NCBI RefSeq assembly: GCF_002204745.1
Contig: NZ_NIRR01000026.1
Coordinates: 1 to 63,242, forward strand
Direction: 5' to 3'
Length of the DNA: 63,242 nt
From: Hymenobacter amundsenii
GTDB taxonomy: Bacteria; Bacteroidota; Bacteroidia; Cytophagales; Hymenobacteraceae
Shown here: positions 35,293-43,892 of the stretch, piece by piece
Layout: the number at the start of each line of letters is the position of its first letter
Numbering within the stretch: the first letter of the stretch is position 1
The notes under the pieces: generated by a model
The model's input: the letters and a program-made list of their open reading frames with translations, nothing else
What the model was told of the DNA's origin: nothing
Database searches by the model: none
Translations under genes and position numbers: made by a program

Positions 35293-36333
35293 CTAGGGCT
35301 TTTCCGGCGGGCGGGCATTCTGTTCCAGTAGGCGCAGGCGGCGCTCCAGGTCGGGCAAGTGGCGGAAAATAGCGTTGGCGCGCAAACTGTCGCGCAGGCC
35401 AAAGGCCGGCGAGCCCTGGAGCAGCACGCCCTCCTGCTTAATAGACTTACCCACTCCCGACTGGGCCGTAACGGTGGTGCGGTTGGCCAGCGTGAGGTGG
35501 CCGGCCATGCCCACCTGCCCCGCCAGCACACAGAAATCACCGATTTTGGTGGAGCCCGACACGCCTGTTTGTGAGGCAATTACCGTGTGACGGCCGACTT
35601 CCACGTTGTGGGCCAGCTGCACGAGGTTATCGATTTTGGCCCCCTCACGAATAATGGTCGAGCCCATCGTGGCGCAGTCGATGGTGGCGTTGGCCCCGAT
35701 GCTCACGTTGTCTTCGAGCACCACATTGCCGATTTGCGGAATCGTGCGGTAGGAGCCGTCGGGCTGGGGGGCAAACCCGAAGCCATCGGAGCCGATAACG
35801 GCCCCGGCGTGCACCGTGCAGCGCTGGCCAATTACGGTTTCGGCGTATATTTTGGCTCCGGGATACAGAATGGTGCCGTCGCCGATTTTCACCCGGTCGC
35901 CGATGAACACGTGCGGGAAAATCACCACGTCGGCCCCGATTTCGCAGTTCTCGCCGATGTAGGAGAAGGCCCCGCGGTAATGGTTTTCGCCGATGCTGGC
36001 GCTGGCGGCCATATAGGCCGGCTCCTCCACGCCGCGCTTGCCGGTGCGGCTGGCCTGTTGATAAAATTCGAGCAGGGCCGTGAAGCTAGTGTAGGGGTCG
36101 TCGACGCGGATCAGGGCGGCCGTCACGGGCTTTTTCAGTTCCAGCGTCCGGCTCACAATCACCACTGTGGCCTCAGTAGTGTAGAGGTGGGGTTCGTATT
36201 TGGGATTGGAAAGAAACGAGAGCGAGCCCGCCCGCGCTTCCTCAATCTTGGCCAGCCGGTTGACTTGCTGGCTACTATCGCCCTCCACGGTGCCCTGCAG
36301 CACTTCGGCTATCTGACCTACGGTAAATTCCAT
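35293..36333 (-). CDS. lpxD: UDP-3-O-acylglucosamine N-acyltransferase LpxD
   Basis: 346 residues. An N-terminal uridine-binding domain (about 1-100, MEFTVGQIAEVLQGTVEGD) is followed by a long hexapeptide beta-helix with the catalytic His in NLVQLAHNVEVGRHTVIASQ and a C-terminal helix (about 310-346). It adds the N-linked acyl chain in lipid A synthesis. Start ATG at 36333; a -7 box lies only five bases upstream of it. Confidence 0.95.
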   Translation of the reverse strand: MEFTVGQIAEVLQGTVEGDSSQQVNRLAKIEEARAGSLSFLSNPKYEPHLYTTEATVVIVSRTLELKKPVTAALIRVDDPYTSFTALLEFYQQASRTGKRGVEEPAYMAASASIGENHYRGAFSYIGENCEIGADVVIFPHVFIGDRVKIGDGTILYPGAKIYAETVIGQRCTVHAGAVIGSDGFGFAPQPDGSYRTIPQIGNVVLEDNVSIGANATIDCATMGSTIIREGAKIDNLVQLAHNVEVGRHTVIASQTGVSGSTKIGDFCVLAGQVGMAGHLTLANRTTVTAQSGVGKSIKQEGVLLQGSPAFGLRDSLRANAIFRHLPDLERRLRLLEQNARPPEKP

Positions 36334-36338
36334 GGGGG

Positions 36339-36346
36339 CAAAAGTA
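36339..36346 (-). promoter_or_regulatory. -7 box TACTTTTG touching the lpxD start
   Basis: Perfect TAnnTTTG on the minus strand. It ends five bases before the lpxD ATG, so transcription would begin at or beside the A of the start codon (leaderless mRNA). Confidence 0.45.
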
Positions 36347-36356
36347 GGAAGCAGTT

Positions 36357-36463
36357 ATTAGTTGTCAGTTGTCAGGGGGGAGTTGTCAGGAAGAACATTA
36401 TTCAGTAGAATGTCATTCAGGCAGAAGAACGTCATTCAGAGCGCAGCGAAGAATGATGTTCTC
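36357..36463. repeat. Word element D5 plus family A arm fragments
   Basis: TTAGTTGTCAGTTGTCAGG words (36357-36390) are followed by two single arms of the family A kind (GTCATTCAG at 36412 and CGTCATTCAGAGCGCAGCGA at 36430). It looks like repeats decaying or inserted into each other, in the gap between the HD gene and lpxD. Confidence 0.6.
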
Positions 36464-36497
36464 CGCAACAACTACCCCCGCCAACTCCCCAACCACC

Positions 36498-37727
36498 TTA
36501 CAATATCTCTTTGGGGTAGCAGATATAGTGCTTCTCCACGCGCTGGCCCAAGGCCTTGATGTTGGGCAGGTCGGAGGCTTCGGCTACGTTGACGACCTGG
36601 CCGCGCTTAGTGAGTACGTCGATGGTGTCGCGGCCCTCGGCGTCGTAGGCGTTGTTGCTGATGCGGCCGGCAATCATGAGTTGGGCTGCGTCGGTGGGCG
36701 AGAGGTTGAAACGGGCCGCAATCAGCTCGATGATGCCGAGCTGGAATTCCTCCTCGAACGGCTCGGCCTGGAGCGTGATTTTGAATAAATGCCGGTCGAG
36801 CATGCTCTGGGCCAGGTAGCGCAATACCGTGTCGGGATGGTCGGCCCACAGCTTTACGGCGCCCCATACGTCGGTGTCGTCGAGGCGGGTGAAGCGGCGC
36901 AGGATGGTATCGTCGGCCTCGAACTGTGCCTGCGTGACGTTGCGCGAGAGGAAGAAGTGCAGGTTGGGCGACGCGGGAACCTCAGTGCCGGACCGCACCA
37001 GGTCGCGGGCCCGCTGCATGATGCGGATGACCATCTGCTCGGCGCTGGTCACGGTTTTGTGCAGGTACACCTGCCAGTACATCAGCCGCCGGCTCACCAG
37101 GAAATTCTCGATGCTGTACACGGCCTTTTCCTCCAGTACCAGCCGCTCATCTACTACGGTCAGCATTTTAATCAGGCGGTCGGCACCGGGGCGGCCTTCC
37201 TGCACGCCGGTATAAAACGAGTCGCGGTTGAGGTAGTCGAGCCGGTCCATATCAAGCTGGCTGCTGACGAGCTGATGGAAAAATGGCCGCGCGTAAGTGC
37301 CCTGGAAAATGGTAATGGCCAGGTCCAGCGCCCCATCGAACTCCGCGTTGAGCTTGCGCATGAGGTGCAGGCTCACGGCCTCGTGGTGCACATCGTCGAA
37401 AATGCTGCGCTCCAGGGCGTGGGAGAGGGGGCCGTGGCCAATGTCGTGGAGCAGAATGGCCGCCATGGCCGCCTCGCCCTCCTCGGCCGAAATCTTCACG
37501 CCCTTGTCCTTGAGCGTGCGCAACGCCAGCGACATGAGGTGCATGGCCCCCAGGGCGTGGTGGAAACGCGTGTGCAGCGCCCCCGGGTACACGAACATCG
37601 TCAGGCCCAGCTGCTGAATCCGGCGCAGCCGCTGGAAATACGTGTGCTCAATCAGGTCGAAAAGCAGTTCGGTCGGGATGGTAACGAAGCCGTAAACCGG
37701 GTCGTTGAAGATTTTCTTTTTGTTCAT
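36498..37727 (-). CDS. HD-domain phosphohydrolase (dNTPase/SAMHD1-like)
   Basis: 409 residues. The HD metal site is built from HTRFHHALG and LLHDIGHGPLSHALE; QLDMDRLDYLNRDSFYTG is typical of the YdhJ/SAMHD1-like branch. Such enzymes hydrolyse dNTPs or related phosphoesters. It precedes lpxD on the same strand, an arrangement I recall from other Bacteroidota, although the gap is 164 bp and holds repeats. The substrate is not known. Confidence 0.88.
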   Translation of the reverse strand: MNKKKIFNDPVYGFVTIPTELLFDLIEHTYFQRLRRIQQLGLTMFVYPGALHTRFHHALGAMHLMSLALRTLKDKGVKISAEEGEAAMAAILLHDIGHGPLSHALERSIFDDVHHEAVSLHLMRKLNAEFDGALDLAITIFQGTYARPFFHQLVSSQLDMDRLDYLNRDSFYTGVQEGRPGADRLIKMLTVVDERLVLEEKAVYSIENFLVSRRLMYWQVYLHKTVTSAEQMVIRIMQRARDLVRSGTEVPASPNLHFFLSRNVTQAQFEADDTILRRFTRLDDTDVWGAVKLWADHPDTVLRYLAQSMLDRHLFKITLQAEPFEEEFQLGIIELIAARFNLSPTDAAQLMIAGRISNNAYDAEGRDTIDVLTKRGQVVNVAEASDLPNIKALGQRVEKHYICYPKEIL

Positions 37728-38043
37728 GTGGGGTCCGGGGGAAGGGGCCTGGCAGGGCTTTGGGGGCAGCTAAACAAGCCTCGGCCGACAAGCGCCTGCC
37801 CGCAAAGCCAACTTTTTTAGGGTACTTTGCGGTTGTATTAGCGCAGAATATCTGCTTTCTATAATTTTCCGACAACCAAAAGCCAGGGATTGGGAGTAAA
37901 GCTACTTACGAAACTTCAGTTGCAACCCACCGTCGCCGGGGCGTCTCTTTGACAAACCTGGTACCGGGTAGCAACGCCCGAAGCTCGTTCAACGGACCGT
38001 AGGCGGACGCCTGCGGCTACTGACGCTACTCTCAACCCCCTGT
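37728..38043. other. Divergent promoter region between HD gene and porX
   Basis: 316 bp without a gene. AT-rich patches (TACTTTGCGG near 37831, TATAATTTTCC near 37860) could hold promoters but none is a perfect -7 box. Small imperfect hairpins are present (for example GTAGGCGGACGCCTGCGGCTAC near 37997). Confidence 0.45.
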
Positions 38044-39609
38044 ATGCAACAATACAACATCCTCTGGGCCGATGATGAAATCGACCTGCTCAAGCCCCAC
38101 ATCCTCTTCCTCAAAGACAAGGGCTACGACGTAACCGGCGTGAATTCGGGCGCCGATGCGGTAGAAGAAATCCAGGAGAAGAACTACGACATCGTGTTCC
38201 TCGACGAGAACATGCCCGGCCTGACGGGCCTCGAAACCCTCACTGAAATCAAGGCTCTGCGCCCCACCGTGCCGGTTATCATGATAACCAAGAGCGAAGA
38301 GGAGCACATCATGGAATCAGCCATCGGGGCCAAAATTGCCGACTACCTCATCAAGCCCGTCAACCCAAGCCAGATTCTGCTGGCCGTGAAAAAGGTGCTC
38401 GACAACAAGCGCCTCGTCAGCGAGGCCACCAACTCCGGCTACCAGCGCGACTTCCGCCAGCTCGGCATGCAGCTCGGCGACCGGCTCAGCCCGAGCGAGT
38501 GGGCCGACGTGTACAAGAAGCTGGTGTACTGGGAGCTCGAAATCAATGAAACCGAGGGCAAGAGTATGGCCGAGGTGTTCAACATGCAGAAGGATGAGGC
38601 CAATACCTACTTCGGCCGCTTCATTCAGGAAAACTACGAAGACTGGCTGCATGGCGACGAGGACGCCCCGCTCATGTCGCACCAGCTGTTCCAGAAGCGC
38701 GTGTTCCCGCTGCTCAAGGAAACCGGCGACACGTCCGTCTACTTCATGCTCATCGACAACCTACGCTACGACCAGTGGAAGGTGCTCGAACCCATCATCG
38801 CGGAGTTGTTCACTGTCGATTCGGAGGAAACCTACTACAGCATTCTGCCTACCACCACGGCCTACGCCCGCAATGCCATCTTCTCGGGCATGATGCCGAG
38901 CGAAATCCAGAAGAAATACCCCAACCTCTGGGTTTGGGATGACGACGACGAGGGCAAGAACCTGCACGAGGCCGAGTTCATGGAAATCATGTTCCAGAAG
39001 GCCAACCAGAAGCATAAGTTCAGCTACCACAAGGTAACCAACCTGCAGGCCGGCAAGGACTTGCTGGGTAAAATGGCCAACCTGCACAACAACTACAAGT
39101 GCAACGTCATCGTCTACAATTTCGTGGACATGCTCAGCCACGCCCGCACCGATATGGCCATGATCCGGGAGCTGGCGGCCGACGAATCGGCCTACCGGAG
39201 TCTCACCAAATCGTGGTTCCTGCACTCGCCACTCTATGAGATGTTCCAGCAGATTGCCGAGCGCAAGGGCAAGCTCATCATCACCACCGACCACGGCACG
39301 ATTCGCGTGAAGCGGCCCTACAAAATCGTGGGCGACCGGAACACGAACACCAACCTGCGCTACAAGCACGGCAAAAACCTGGGCTTCGACGATACCAAGG
39401 ACGTGTACACCGTGCGCAAGCCGGAAAACATCTTCCTGCCCCGCGAAAACGTGAGCACCGCCTACGTATTCACGGTCGGCGACTTCTTCTTCGCCTACCC
39501 CAACAACTACAACTACTACGTGAACTACTACAAGGACACGTTCCAGCACGGCGGCATCTCCCTGGAGGAGTGCATCATCCCGTACGTGACCTTGAGCGCG
39601 AAAGGGTAG
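38044..39609 (+). CDS. porX: PorX-type response regulator with PglZ phosphatase domain
   Basis: 521 residues. Receiver domain 1-120 with acidic pocket ADDE and phospho-acceptor D54 (FLDENMPG), then a helical linker and a PglZ alkaline-phosphatase-like domain. MLIDNLRYDQW, PTTTAYARNAIFSGMMP and ITTDHGTIRVKRP hold its metal and nucleophile positions. In Porphyromonas and Flavobacterium PorX with PorY controls the type IX secretion system, and its PglZ part cleaves nucleotide signals. No porY or T9SS structural gene is adjacent. Full length. Confidence 0.93.
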   Translation: MQQYNILWADDEIDLLKPHILFLKDKGYDVTGVNSGADAVEEIQEKNYDIVFLDENMPGLTGLETLTEIKALRPTVPVIMITKSEEEHIMESAIGAKIADYLIKPVNPSQILLAVKKVLDNKRLVSEATNSGYQRDFRQLGMQLGDRLSPSEWADVYKKLVYWELEINETEGKSMAEVFNMQKDEANTYFGRFIQENYEDWLHGDEDAPLMSHQLFQKRVFPLLKETGDTSVYFMLIDNLRYDQWKVLEPIIAELFTVDSEETYYSILPTTTAYARNAIFSGMMPSEIQKKYPNLWVWDDDDEGKNLHEAEFMEIMFQKANQKHKFSYHKVTNLQAGKDLLGKMANLHNNYKCNVIVYNFVDMLSHARTDMAMIRELAADESAYRSLTKSWFLHSPLYEMFQQIAERKGKLIITTDHGTIRVKRPYKIVGDRNTNTNLRYKHGKNLGFDDTKDVYTVRKPENIFLPRENVSTAYVFTVGDFFFAYPNNYNYYVNYYKDTFQHGGISLEECIIPYVTLSAKG

Positions 39610-39633
39610 GGTGTTAGTCTAGCTATTTCTAGT

Positions 39634-39761
39634 TATAGCGGTTTCGTGAACCGTATATCCATTTTGCAGCGACGCATATTTGCGTCGCTACATCGAACAA
39701 TGACGTTGCGATGATGCGGACGACAAGACTCAAAGGGTATACTGTTCACGAAACATCTATA
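39634..39761. repeat. Nested inverted repeat, family C-like
   Basis: Outer arms TATAGCGGTTTCGTGAAC and GTTCACGAAACATCTATA (few mismatches). Inside is a perfect 9-bp hairpin, AGCGACGCA, TATT, TGCGTCGCT, followed by ACATC as in the 23164 copy. It separates porX from an AT-rich orphan gene. Confidence 0.7.
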
Positions 39762-39784
39762 GTAATCAATCTGATGACCGGGAA

Positions 39785-40123
39785 ATGCTGAAATTACTAC
39801 CCTTCTTTGGCTTCGTATGTGTTTTTGCCTATTTCAGTTTGTATCCTCTCAGAAGCAATCATGAAAGCGGAGAGCTTAACAGATTATACGCACAATCATT
39901 CGATGGGGAAGTTGTGATGATTTCTCAGGCGCGCGGATTTAAAGTGCGACTTAAGAATTCTCCCGATGAATATAACTTAAGTGGAACAGCTAGCAATAAT
40001 CACTACCTAGCCGATAGCCTTTATTGGGGCGATTGGATATCTAAAAAAACGAATTCAGATACAATTATCCTCAAATCTAAGAGGAGTAGCGCGGTATCTG
40101 AATGGAAGATTTGGAGACAATAG
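39785..40123 (+). CDS. Small hypothetical protein with N-terminal membrane anchor
   Basis: 112 residues. One N-terminal hydrophobic segment (LLPFFGFVCVFAYFSLYPL) precedes a polar beta-rich part (FDGEVVMISQARGFKVRL, LYWGDWISKK). Composition is clearly lower in GC than the neighbours. No family is recognised. It may be periplasmic and was possibly acquired laterally together with the flanking repeat. Confidence 0.6.
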   Translation: MLKLLPFFGFVCVFAYFSLYPLRSNHESGELNRLYAQSFDGEVVMISQARGFKVRLKNSPDEYNLSGTASNNHYLADSLYWGDWISKKTNSDTIILKSKRSSAVSEWKIWRQ

Positions 40124-40140
40124 ATATGTGTCAGGATTAA

Positions 40141-40174
40141 TAAAGAGGGCCGCCATTTCTGGCGGCCCTCTTTG
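40141..40174. terminator. Bidirectional terminator between small genes
   Basis: AAAGAGGGCCGCCA and TGGCGGCCCTCTTT form a perfect 14-bp stem with loop TTTC. T-rich ends on both strands suit the convergent genes at 39785 and 40180. Confidence 0.8.
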
Positions 40175-40179
40175 GCGTT

Positions 40180-40416
40180 CTAAGCCCATTGCCAATGACC
40201 TTGGTGCTTATGATGATAGGGAAAGTGAACTTCAGTCTCATCAGCGCCTTGTCGAATCTCATGCAAGGCCACCCGGGTAAGCGCCCGATCATGAACCCAC
40301 ATTTCATGAATGAAAGAGCGTGAGGGCTGATGAAAGTTATTCCAGAAGCTACTGTGCGCCCGGATACGGCCACGTTGGCGGGGCGTCCAAGCCCAGCGTT
40401 TTTTAGGTTGTTTCAT
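40180..40416 (-). CDS. Small basic hypothetical protein
   Basis: 78 residues, very rich in His, Trp and Arg (MKQPKKRWAWTPRQRGRI, HFPYHHKHQGHWQW). Start ATG at 40416, stop at the shared terminator. No domain recognised; the His-rich tail may bind metal. A second frame (40137-40373) overlaps, but this one ends exactly before the terminator. Confidence 0.5.
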   Translation of the reverse strand: MKQPKKRWAWTPRQRGRIRAHSSFWNNFHQPSRSFIHEMWVHDRALTRVALHEIRQGADETEVHFPYHHKHQGHWQWA

Positions 40417-40486
40417 GCGAGTCGTAGGTTGGTACCTACAGCTCGTGGTTAGTGGTGAGGTGGCGTTTCATAGATGAAAGAACTTT

Positions 40487-40828
40487 TTAGTGGTCGGTCG
40501 GGGTCGGTTTAGTGGTCATTAGAATGACGCCGTTGCGGGCCGCATTACCATATAGCTTCATGCTTTGCGGTGCTCTTATAGTGCGTATTGAATTAGTGTC
40601 AATCTGATCTGGGTTAATACTGTTCAGTTGCAGGCTGTCTGCAACCCGACCATCAATAATAAAAAGTGGTCGTTGGCTGGGCTTGGAAGGGCCACAGTAA
40701 AGGCGGATGACAGTAGTGGTACTATCAGAATTTCGGGGGGCTGAGATGCTTACTTTGCCGATAGGAGAATTCTGGGCGCTGGCGGCGAAACCAAGTAACA
40801 ACAGGGGTAGCAACAGATAGCGACTCAT
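40487..40828 (-). CDS. Orphan TonB-receptor plug-like exported protein
   Basis: 113 residues. Signal peptide MSRYLLLPLLLLGFAASAQ is followed by a mini plug fold: PLFIIDGRVADSLQLNSINP, IRTIRAPQSMKLYGNAARNG and VILMTTK. This is the core pattern of SusC-type plugs (FIIDGxP, GxxGxNGVIxxTTK) but with no barrel. Such solo plugs recur in Bacteroidota; function is unknown. Probably periplasmic. Confidence 0.75.
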   Translation of the reverse strand: MSRYLLLPLLLLGFAASAQNSPIGKVSISAPRNSDSTTTVIRLYCGPSKPSQRPLFIIDGRVADSLQLNSINPDQIDTNSIRTIRAPQSMKLYGNAARNGVILMTTKPTPTDH

Positions 40829-40839
40829 AAGAATTGGGG

Positions 40840-41025
40840 TTAGCGTGATTGTTTCTCCCGCAACTCCCGCAACTCGCCGAGGCCGAGGTCGGTGCGTGCG
40901 GCTTTATCGTGGTTGGTGAGGAGTAGGGCAACATACGGCTTTTCGGGGGAAAGCGGACAGTCGTAAGGGTGTGCCGGAGGCGGGTTGGTTTTGAGGCGAG
41001 GAAAGGATAACTTACTATGCTTCAA
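40840..41025 (-). CDS. Possible small protein or remnant upstream of the plug protein
   Basis: 61 residues (KPYVALLLTNHDKAARTDLG), ending 11 bp before the plug-protein start on the same strand. Sequence looks coding (ordered charged helix at the end), but the family is not recognised and it may be a truncated piece of a longer gene. It starts 20 bp from the divergent isochorismatase pseudogene. Confidence 0.3.
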   Translation of the reverse strand: MKHSKLSFPRLKTNPPPAHPYDCPLSPEKPYVALLLTNHDKAARTDLGLGELRELREKQSR

Positions 41026-41045
41026 AACGCTAACGCCCTGCAGCT

Positions 41046-41692
41046 ATGAATCCAAACACCACTGCCATTGTCCTGATTGAGTTTCAAAACGACTTCACCA
41101 GCCCCGGCGGCTCTCTGCACGAAGCGGTGCGCCCCGTGATGGAACAGACCAATATGCTGCCCACACCATAGAGCTGGTGCAACGAGCCCGCCGCTACGGG
41201 GCAACCATCGTGCATTTGCCCATCAGCTTCACCGACAACTACCAGGAGCTGAGCCGCCACCCCTACGGCATCTTGAAGGGCGTAGTCGACAGCAAGTCGT
41301 TTCGGCAAGGCTCCTGGGGCGTGGAAATTGTGGAAGCCCTGCACCCCGAACCCTAGGATATCATCATCGAAGGCATGCGGGGCCTCGATGGGTTCGTGAG
41401 CACCAACCTCGATTTCGTGCTTCGCCAGCGCGGCATTACCCACTTAGTTCTGGCTGGTTTTCTAACCAATTGCTGCGTCGAATCGACCATGCGCACGGCC
41501 TACGAGCTGGGTTACCAAGTGACCACGCTCACCGACTGCACCGCGGCCATGAGCGAGGAAGAACAGCAGCTGGCCTGCGAGAAGAATTTTCCCATGTTCT
41601 CGCACCCTACTACCCACACCGAGCTGCTCAGCCACTTAGCCGCCCCCGAAGACGAAGAAGTATTCCAGGAAGGGCGGGGGTATAACCGGTGA
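41046..41692 (+). pseudogene. Isochorismatase-family cysteine hydrolase, broken
   Basis: The frame opens at ATG 41046 (TTAIVLIEFQNDFTSPGG) and is lost to a frameshift at about 41150-41167. The rest (AHTIELVQRARRYGATIV onwards) lies one frame away and is also stopped by an in-frame TAG at 41354-41356. After that the catalytic end is intact: GFVSTNLDFVLRQRG and LTNCCVESTMRTAYELGY with the active Cys. Two independent lesions argue for a real pseudogene. The piece from 41375 could be expressed alone but would lack the Asp and Lys of the triad. Confidence 0.82.
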
Positions 41693-41767
41693 TGCAATGA
41701 GGTGGCCAAGTGGGGCAGTGAGGCGATGGGGACTCGCTCCTTTGAGGCGTAGCGCAGGCCCCACCAC

Positions 41768-43024
41768 TTAACGCAACGCCTCCAAAGCCGCCCGCAGCCG
41801 GGGCAGCGCCGCCTCAATGGCTTCGAGCGAGGCCCCGCCCACTGACATCCGGAACCAGGGAGCCGTGCCATCGGTGCCGAAGGCGCTAAAGGGCACTAGC
41901 GCCAGCCGGGCCTCGCTGATGAGGTAGGAGGTGAGCTGTTGGGTGGTATCGAGCCGTTGCCCGGCGGGCGTGGTGCGGCCCAGCACGTCGAGCTTGGCCG
42001 TGAGGTAAATGGCGCCCATTGGCACCATCGAATCGACGGGTAAGCCGGCGGCTTTCAGATGCTGCAAACCCGCGTGCAGGGTATCAAGGCTTCGCTTGAT
42101 GTTGTGTTTGAACGTGTTCAGAAATGCATCTACGGCCGCAGCCTGGGGCAGGTATTGGCCCACAGCCACCTGCTCGGCTTTTGGGGCCCAGGCACCCACA
42201 TGGCCCAAAATGGCCTTCATCTTGTCGATTACCAGGGTTGGCCCGAAGGCGTAACCTACCCGCACGCCAGTGGCCGCCAGGCACTTCGAGATGCCATCAA
42301 TGTAAATCGTGTAGTCGCGCAGGCCGGGGCGCAGGCTCACCGGGTCGTAGTGCTGGGTTTCGCCGAAGGTGAGGAGCCAGTAAATCTGGTCGTAGAGCAG
42401 GTAGAGTGGCTTTTCGGCGGGGCCGCGGCGCAGGTTTTCGGCCAGCACCAGGTCGCAGATGGCTTCCAGGTCGGCGCGGCTGAAGACGGTGCCGGTCGGA
42501 TTGAGCGGGGAGCATAGGGCCAACATCGTGGCTCCGGCCAAGTGGGGTGCCAGCTCCTGGGCGGTGGGCATGAAGTTGTTTTCGGGACGCGTGAGTACCG
42601 TTACGGCTTCGGCCCCCACCAGGTGGCAGTAGTGGTTGTTGTTCCAGCTCGGCACCGGAAACACCACCCGGTCGCCGGCGTCGAGCAGGGCCCGGTAGGC
42701 GGCGTAGATCAGGGGGCGCGAACCGCCGGCGACTAGAAAATCGGCCGGCGAATAGCGTAGGCTCAGGCGGTTTTGGGTGAAGGCGGCAGCGGCTTCGCGC
42801 AGCGCGGCCATGCCGTTGGCGGGTGGGTAGTTGGTCTGGCCCTGCTGGTAAGCCAACACAATTTCAGCCTCCAACTCGGCCGGAATTGGGAAAATACTCG
42901 GGTCGAAGTCGCCAATGGTGAGGTTGCAGATCTGCTCCCCCTTGCGAATCATATCGTTTACCTCATTGCCAATTTTAATGATTTCGGAGCCAATCAGGCC
43001 CTCGGCCATTCGCGAAACTTGCAT
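41768..43024 (-). CDS. Class I/II aminotransferase (PLP)
   Basis: 418 residues, fold-type I PLP enzyme. Signatures: NLTIGDFDPSIFPIP, SPLNPTGTVFS, the Tyr/Asp pair LLYDQIYW and the Schiff-base Lys in IDGISKCLAATGVRVGYAFG. The C-terminal RMSVGGAS holds the substrate-carboxylate Arg. Aspartate, alanine or aromatic specificity cannot be told. A perfect -7 box lies upstream at 43050. Confidence 0.9.
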   Translation of the reverse strand: MQVSRMAEGLIGSEIIKIGNEVNDMIRKGEQICNLTIGDFDPSIFPIPAELEAEIVLAYQQGQTNYPPANGMAALREAAAAFTQNRLSLRYSPADFLVAGGSRPLIYAAYRALLDAGDRVVFPVPSWNNNHYCHLVGAEAVTVLTRPENNFMPTAQELAPHLAGATMLALCSPLNPTGTVFSRADLEAICDLVLAENLRRGPAEKPLYLLYDQIYWLLTFGETQHYDPVSLRPGLRDYTIYIDGISKCLAATGVRVGYAFGPTLVIDKMKAILGHVGAWAPKAEQVAVGQYLPQAAAVDAFLNTFKHNIKRSLDTLHAGLQHLKAAGLPVDSMVPMGAIYLTAKLDVLGRTTPAGQRLDTTQQLTSYLISEARLALVPFSAFGTDGTAPWFRMSVGGASLEAIEAALPRLRAALEALR

Positions 43025-43371
43025 GGTAGTACTGCTGGTTTGGGTCGGCCAAATGTAGGCAATAAGCAGGGAGATGGTGTAGGGTAACGTGGGGATAGGG
43101 AGTTGCTATCCGGTAATTCTCTTGGCGCAACTGGTGCAGCCAGGGCTTTGCATCAACCAACTTATCAGTTCTGCTTGGCCTATTCAAAAGCTACGCCTAC
43201 GGTTGGCGGCCCGCCCTAATATGTATTGCCCGAGTCTGATCCCCAGCCTTAGCCTGGGGCCCGTTCCGCCGGCCCGGGAGCCGGGGGGCAGCAGTAAAAC
43301 TGCCGCGTAATTAACGGTAGCTGGTCTGGCCGCGCCGGGCTTCGTAAACTTGCGCCTCATTCCGCTTCGCC
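43025..43371. other. Divergent promoter region between aminotransferase and tsaE
   Basis: 347 bp without a gene. It holds the -7 box at 43050 for the minus strand, a hairpin CCCCAGCCTTAGCCTGGGG near 43240, a GC-rich inverted stretch near 43270 (CCGGCCCGGGAGCCGG), and a near-match TAAACTTG at 43345 for tsaE. Confidence 0.5.
43050..43057 (-). promoter_or_regulatory. -7 box TACATTTG for the aminotransferase gene
   Basis: Perfect TAnnTTTG on the minus strand, 25 bp upstream of the ATG. Confidence 0.5.
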
Positions 43372-43803
43372 ATGGCCACCTCTTTACTTACCCTCACTAT
43401 CCCCGATTTGGCGGCGTTGCCCGCCGCCGCCGCCCAGGTGCGGGCTGCCCTCGCGGGCCATACTATCATCTGCTTCGAAGGCGAGATGGGAGCCGGTAAA
43501 ACTACGTTCATCAAGGCGTTGGGCCGCGAGCTGGGTATAAGCGAGGAAATCAGCAGTCCCACGTTCGCGCTGGTGAATGAGTACCGCACGGCCGCCGACC
43601 AGCCCGTGTACCACTTCGATTTTTACCGCCTCGACGACCCCGCCGAAGCCGAAGGCATCGGGGCTTCGGAGTACTTTGATTCTGGCTATCTTTGCCTGAT
43701 TGAGTGGCCTGGCCGCGTCGAGCCCCTATTGCCCGATCATCGCCTCACCCTCACGCTCACCGTCACCGGCCCCTCTTCGAGGGAATTGAAAATTGAGATT
43801 TAG
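43372..43803 (+). CDS. tsaE: tRNA threonylcarbamoyladenosine ATPase TsaE
   Basis: 143 residues. P-loop GEMGAGKTTFIKALG, then the TsaE signature SPTFALVNEY and YHFDFYRLDDPAEAEGIG, EYFDSGYLCLIEWPGRV. It is the ATPase of the TsaB-TsaD-TsaE complex that makes t6A37 on tRNAs. It is followed 89 bp later by alanine dehydrogenase in the same direction, a common neighbour pair in Bacteroidota. Confidence 0.94.
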   Translation: MATSLLTLTIPDLAALPAAAAQVRAALAGHTIICFEGEMGAGKTTFIKALGRELGISEEISSPTFALVNEYRTAADQPVYHFDFYRLDDPAEAEGIGASEYFDSGYLCLIEWPGRVEPLLPDHRLTLTLTVTGPSSRELKIEI

Positions 43804-43850
43804 AAAGTAGCGCTTGTCCTTCTCCGCCGTCATCCTGAAAGTGGCAACTC

Positions 43851-43886
43851 CTGGTTTTTAATCCTCAATTCTTGGTTTTTAATTGA
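43851..43886. repeat. Word-type array D7
   Basis: GGTTTTTAAT and AATTCTTGGTTTTTAATTG words in tandem between tsaE and the alanine dehydrogenase gene. Unlike D1-D4 no clear facing array is visible. Confidence 0.45.
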
Positions 43887-43892
43887 AAAAAG

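Noticed and set aside
41354..41356. TAG read as pyrrolysine or programmed readthrough
   Set aside because: The same gene also has a frameshift upstream, and no pyrrolysine genes are expected in this group; a pseudogene is simpler.
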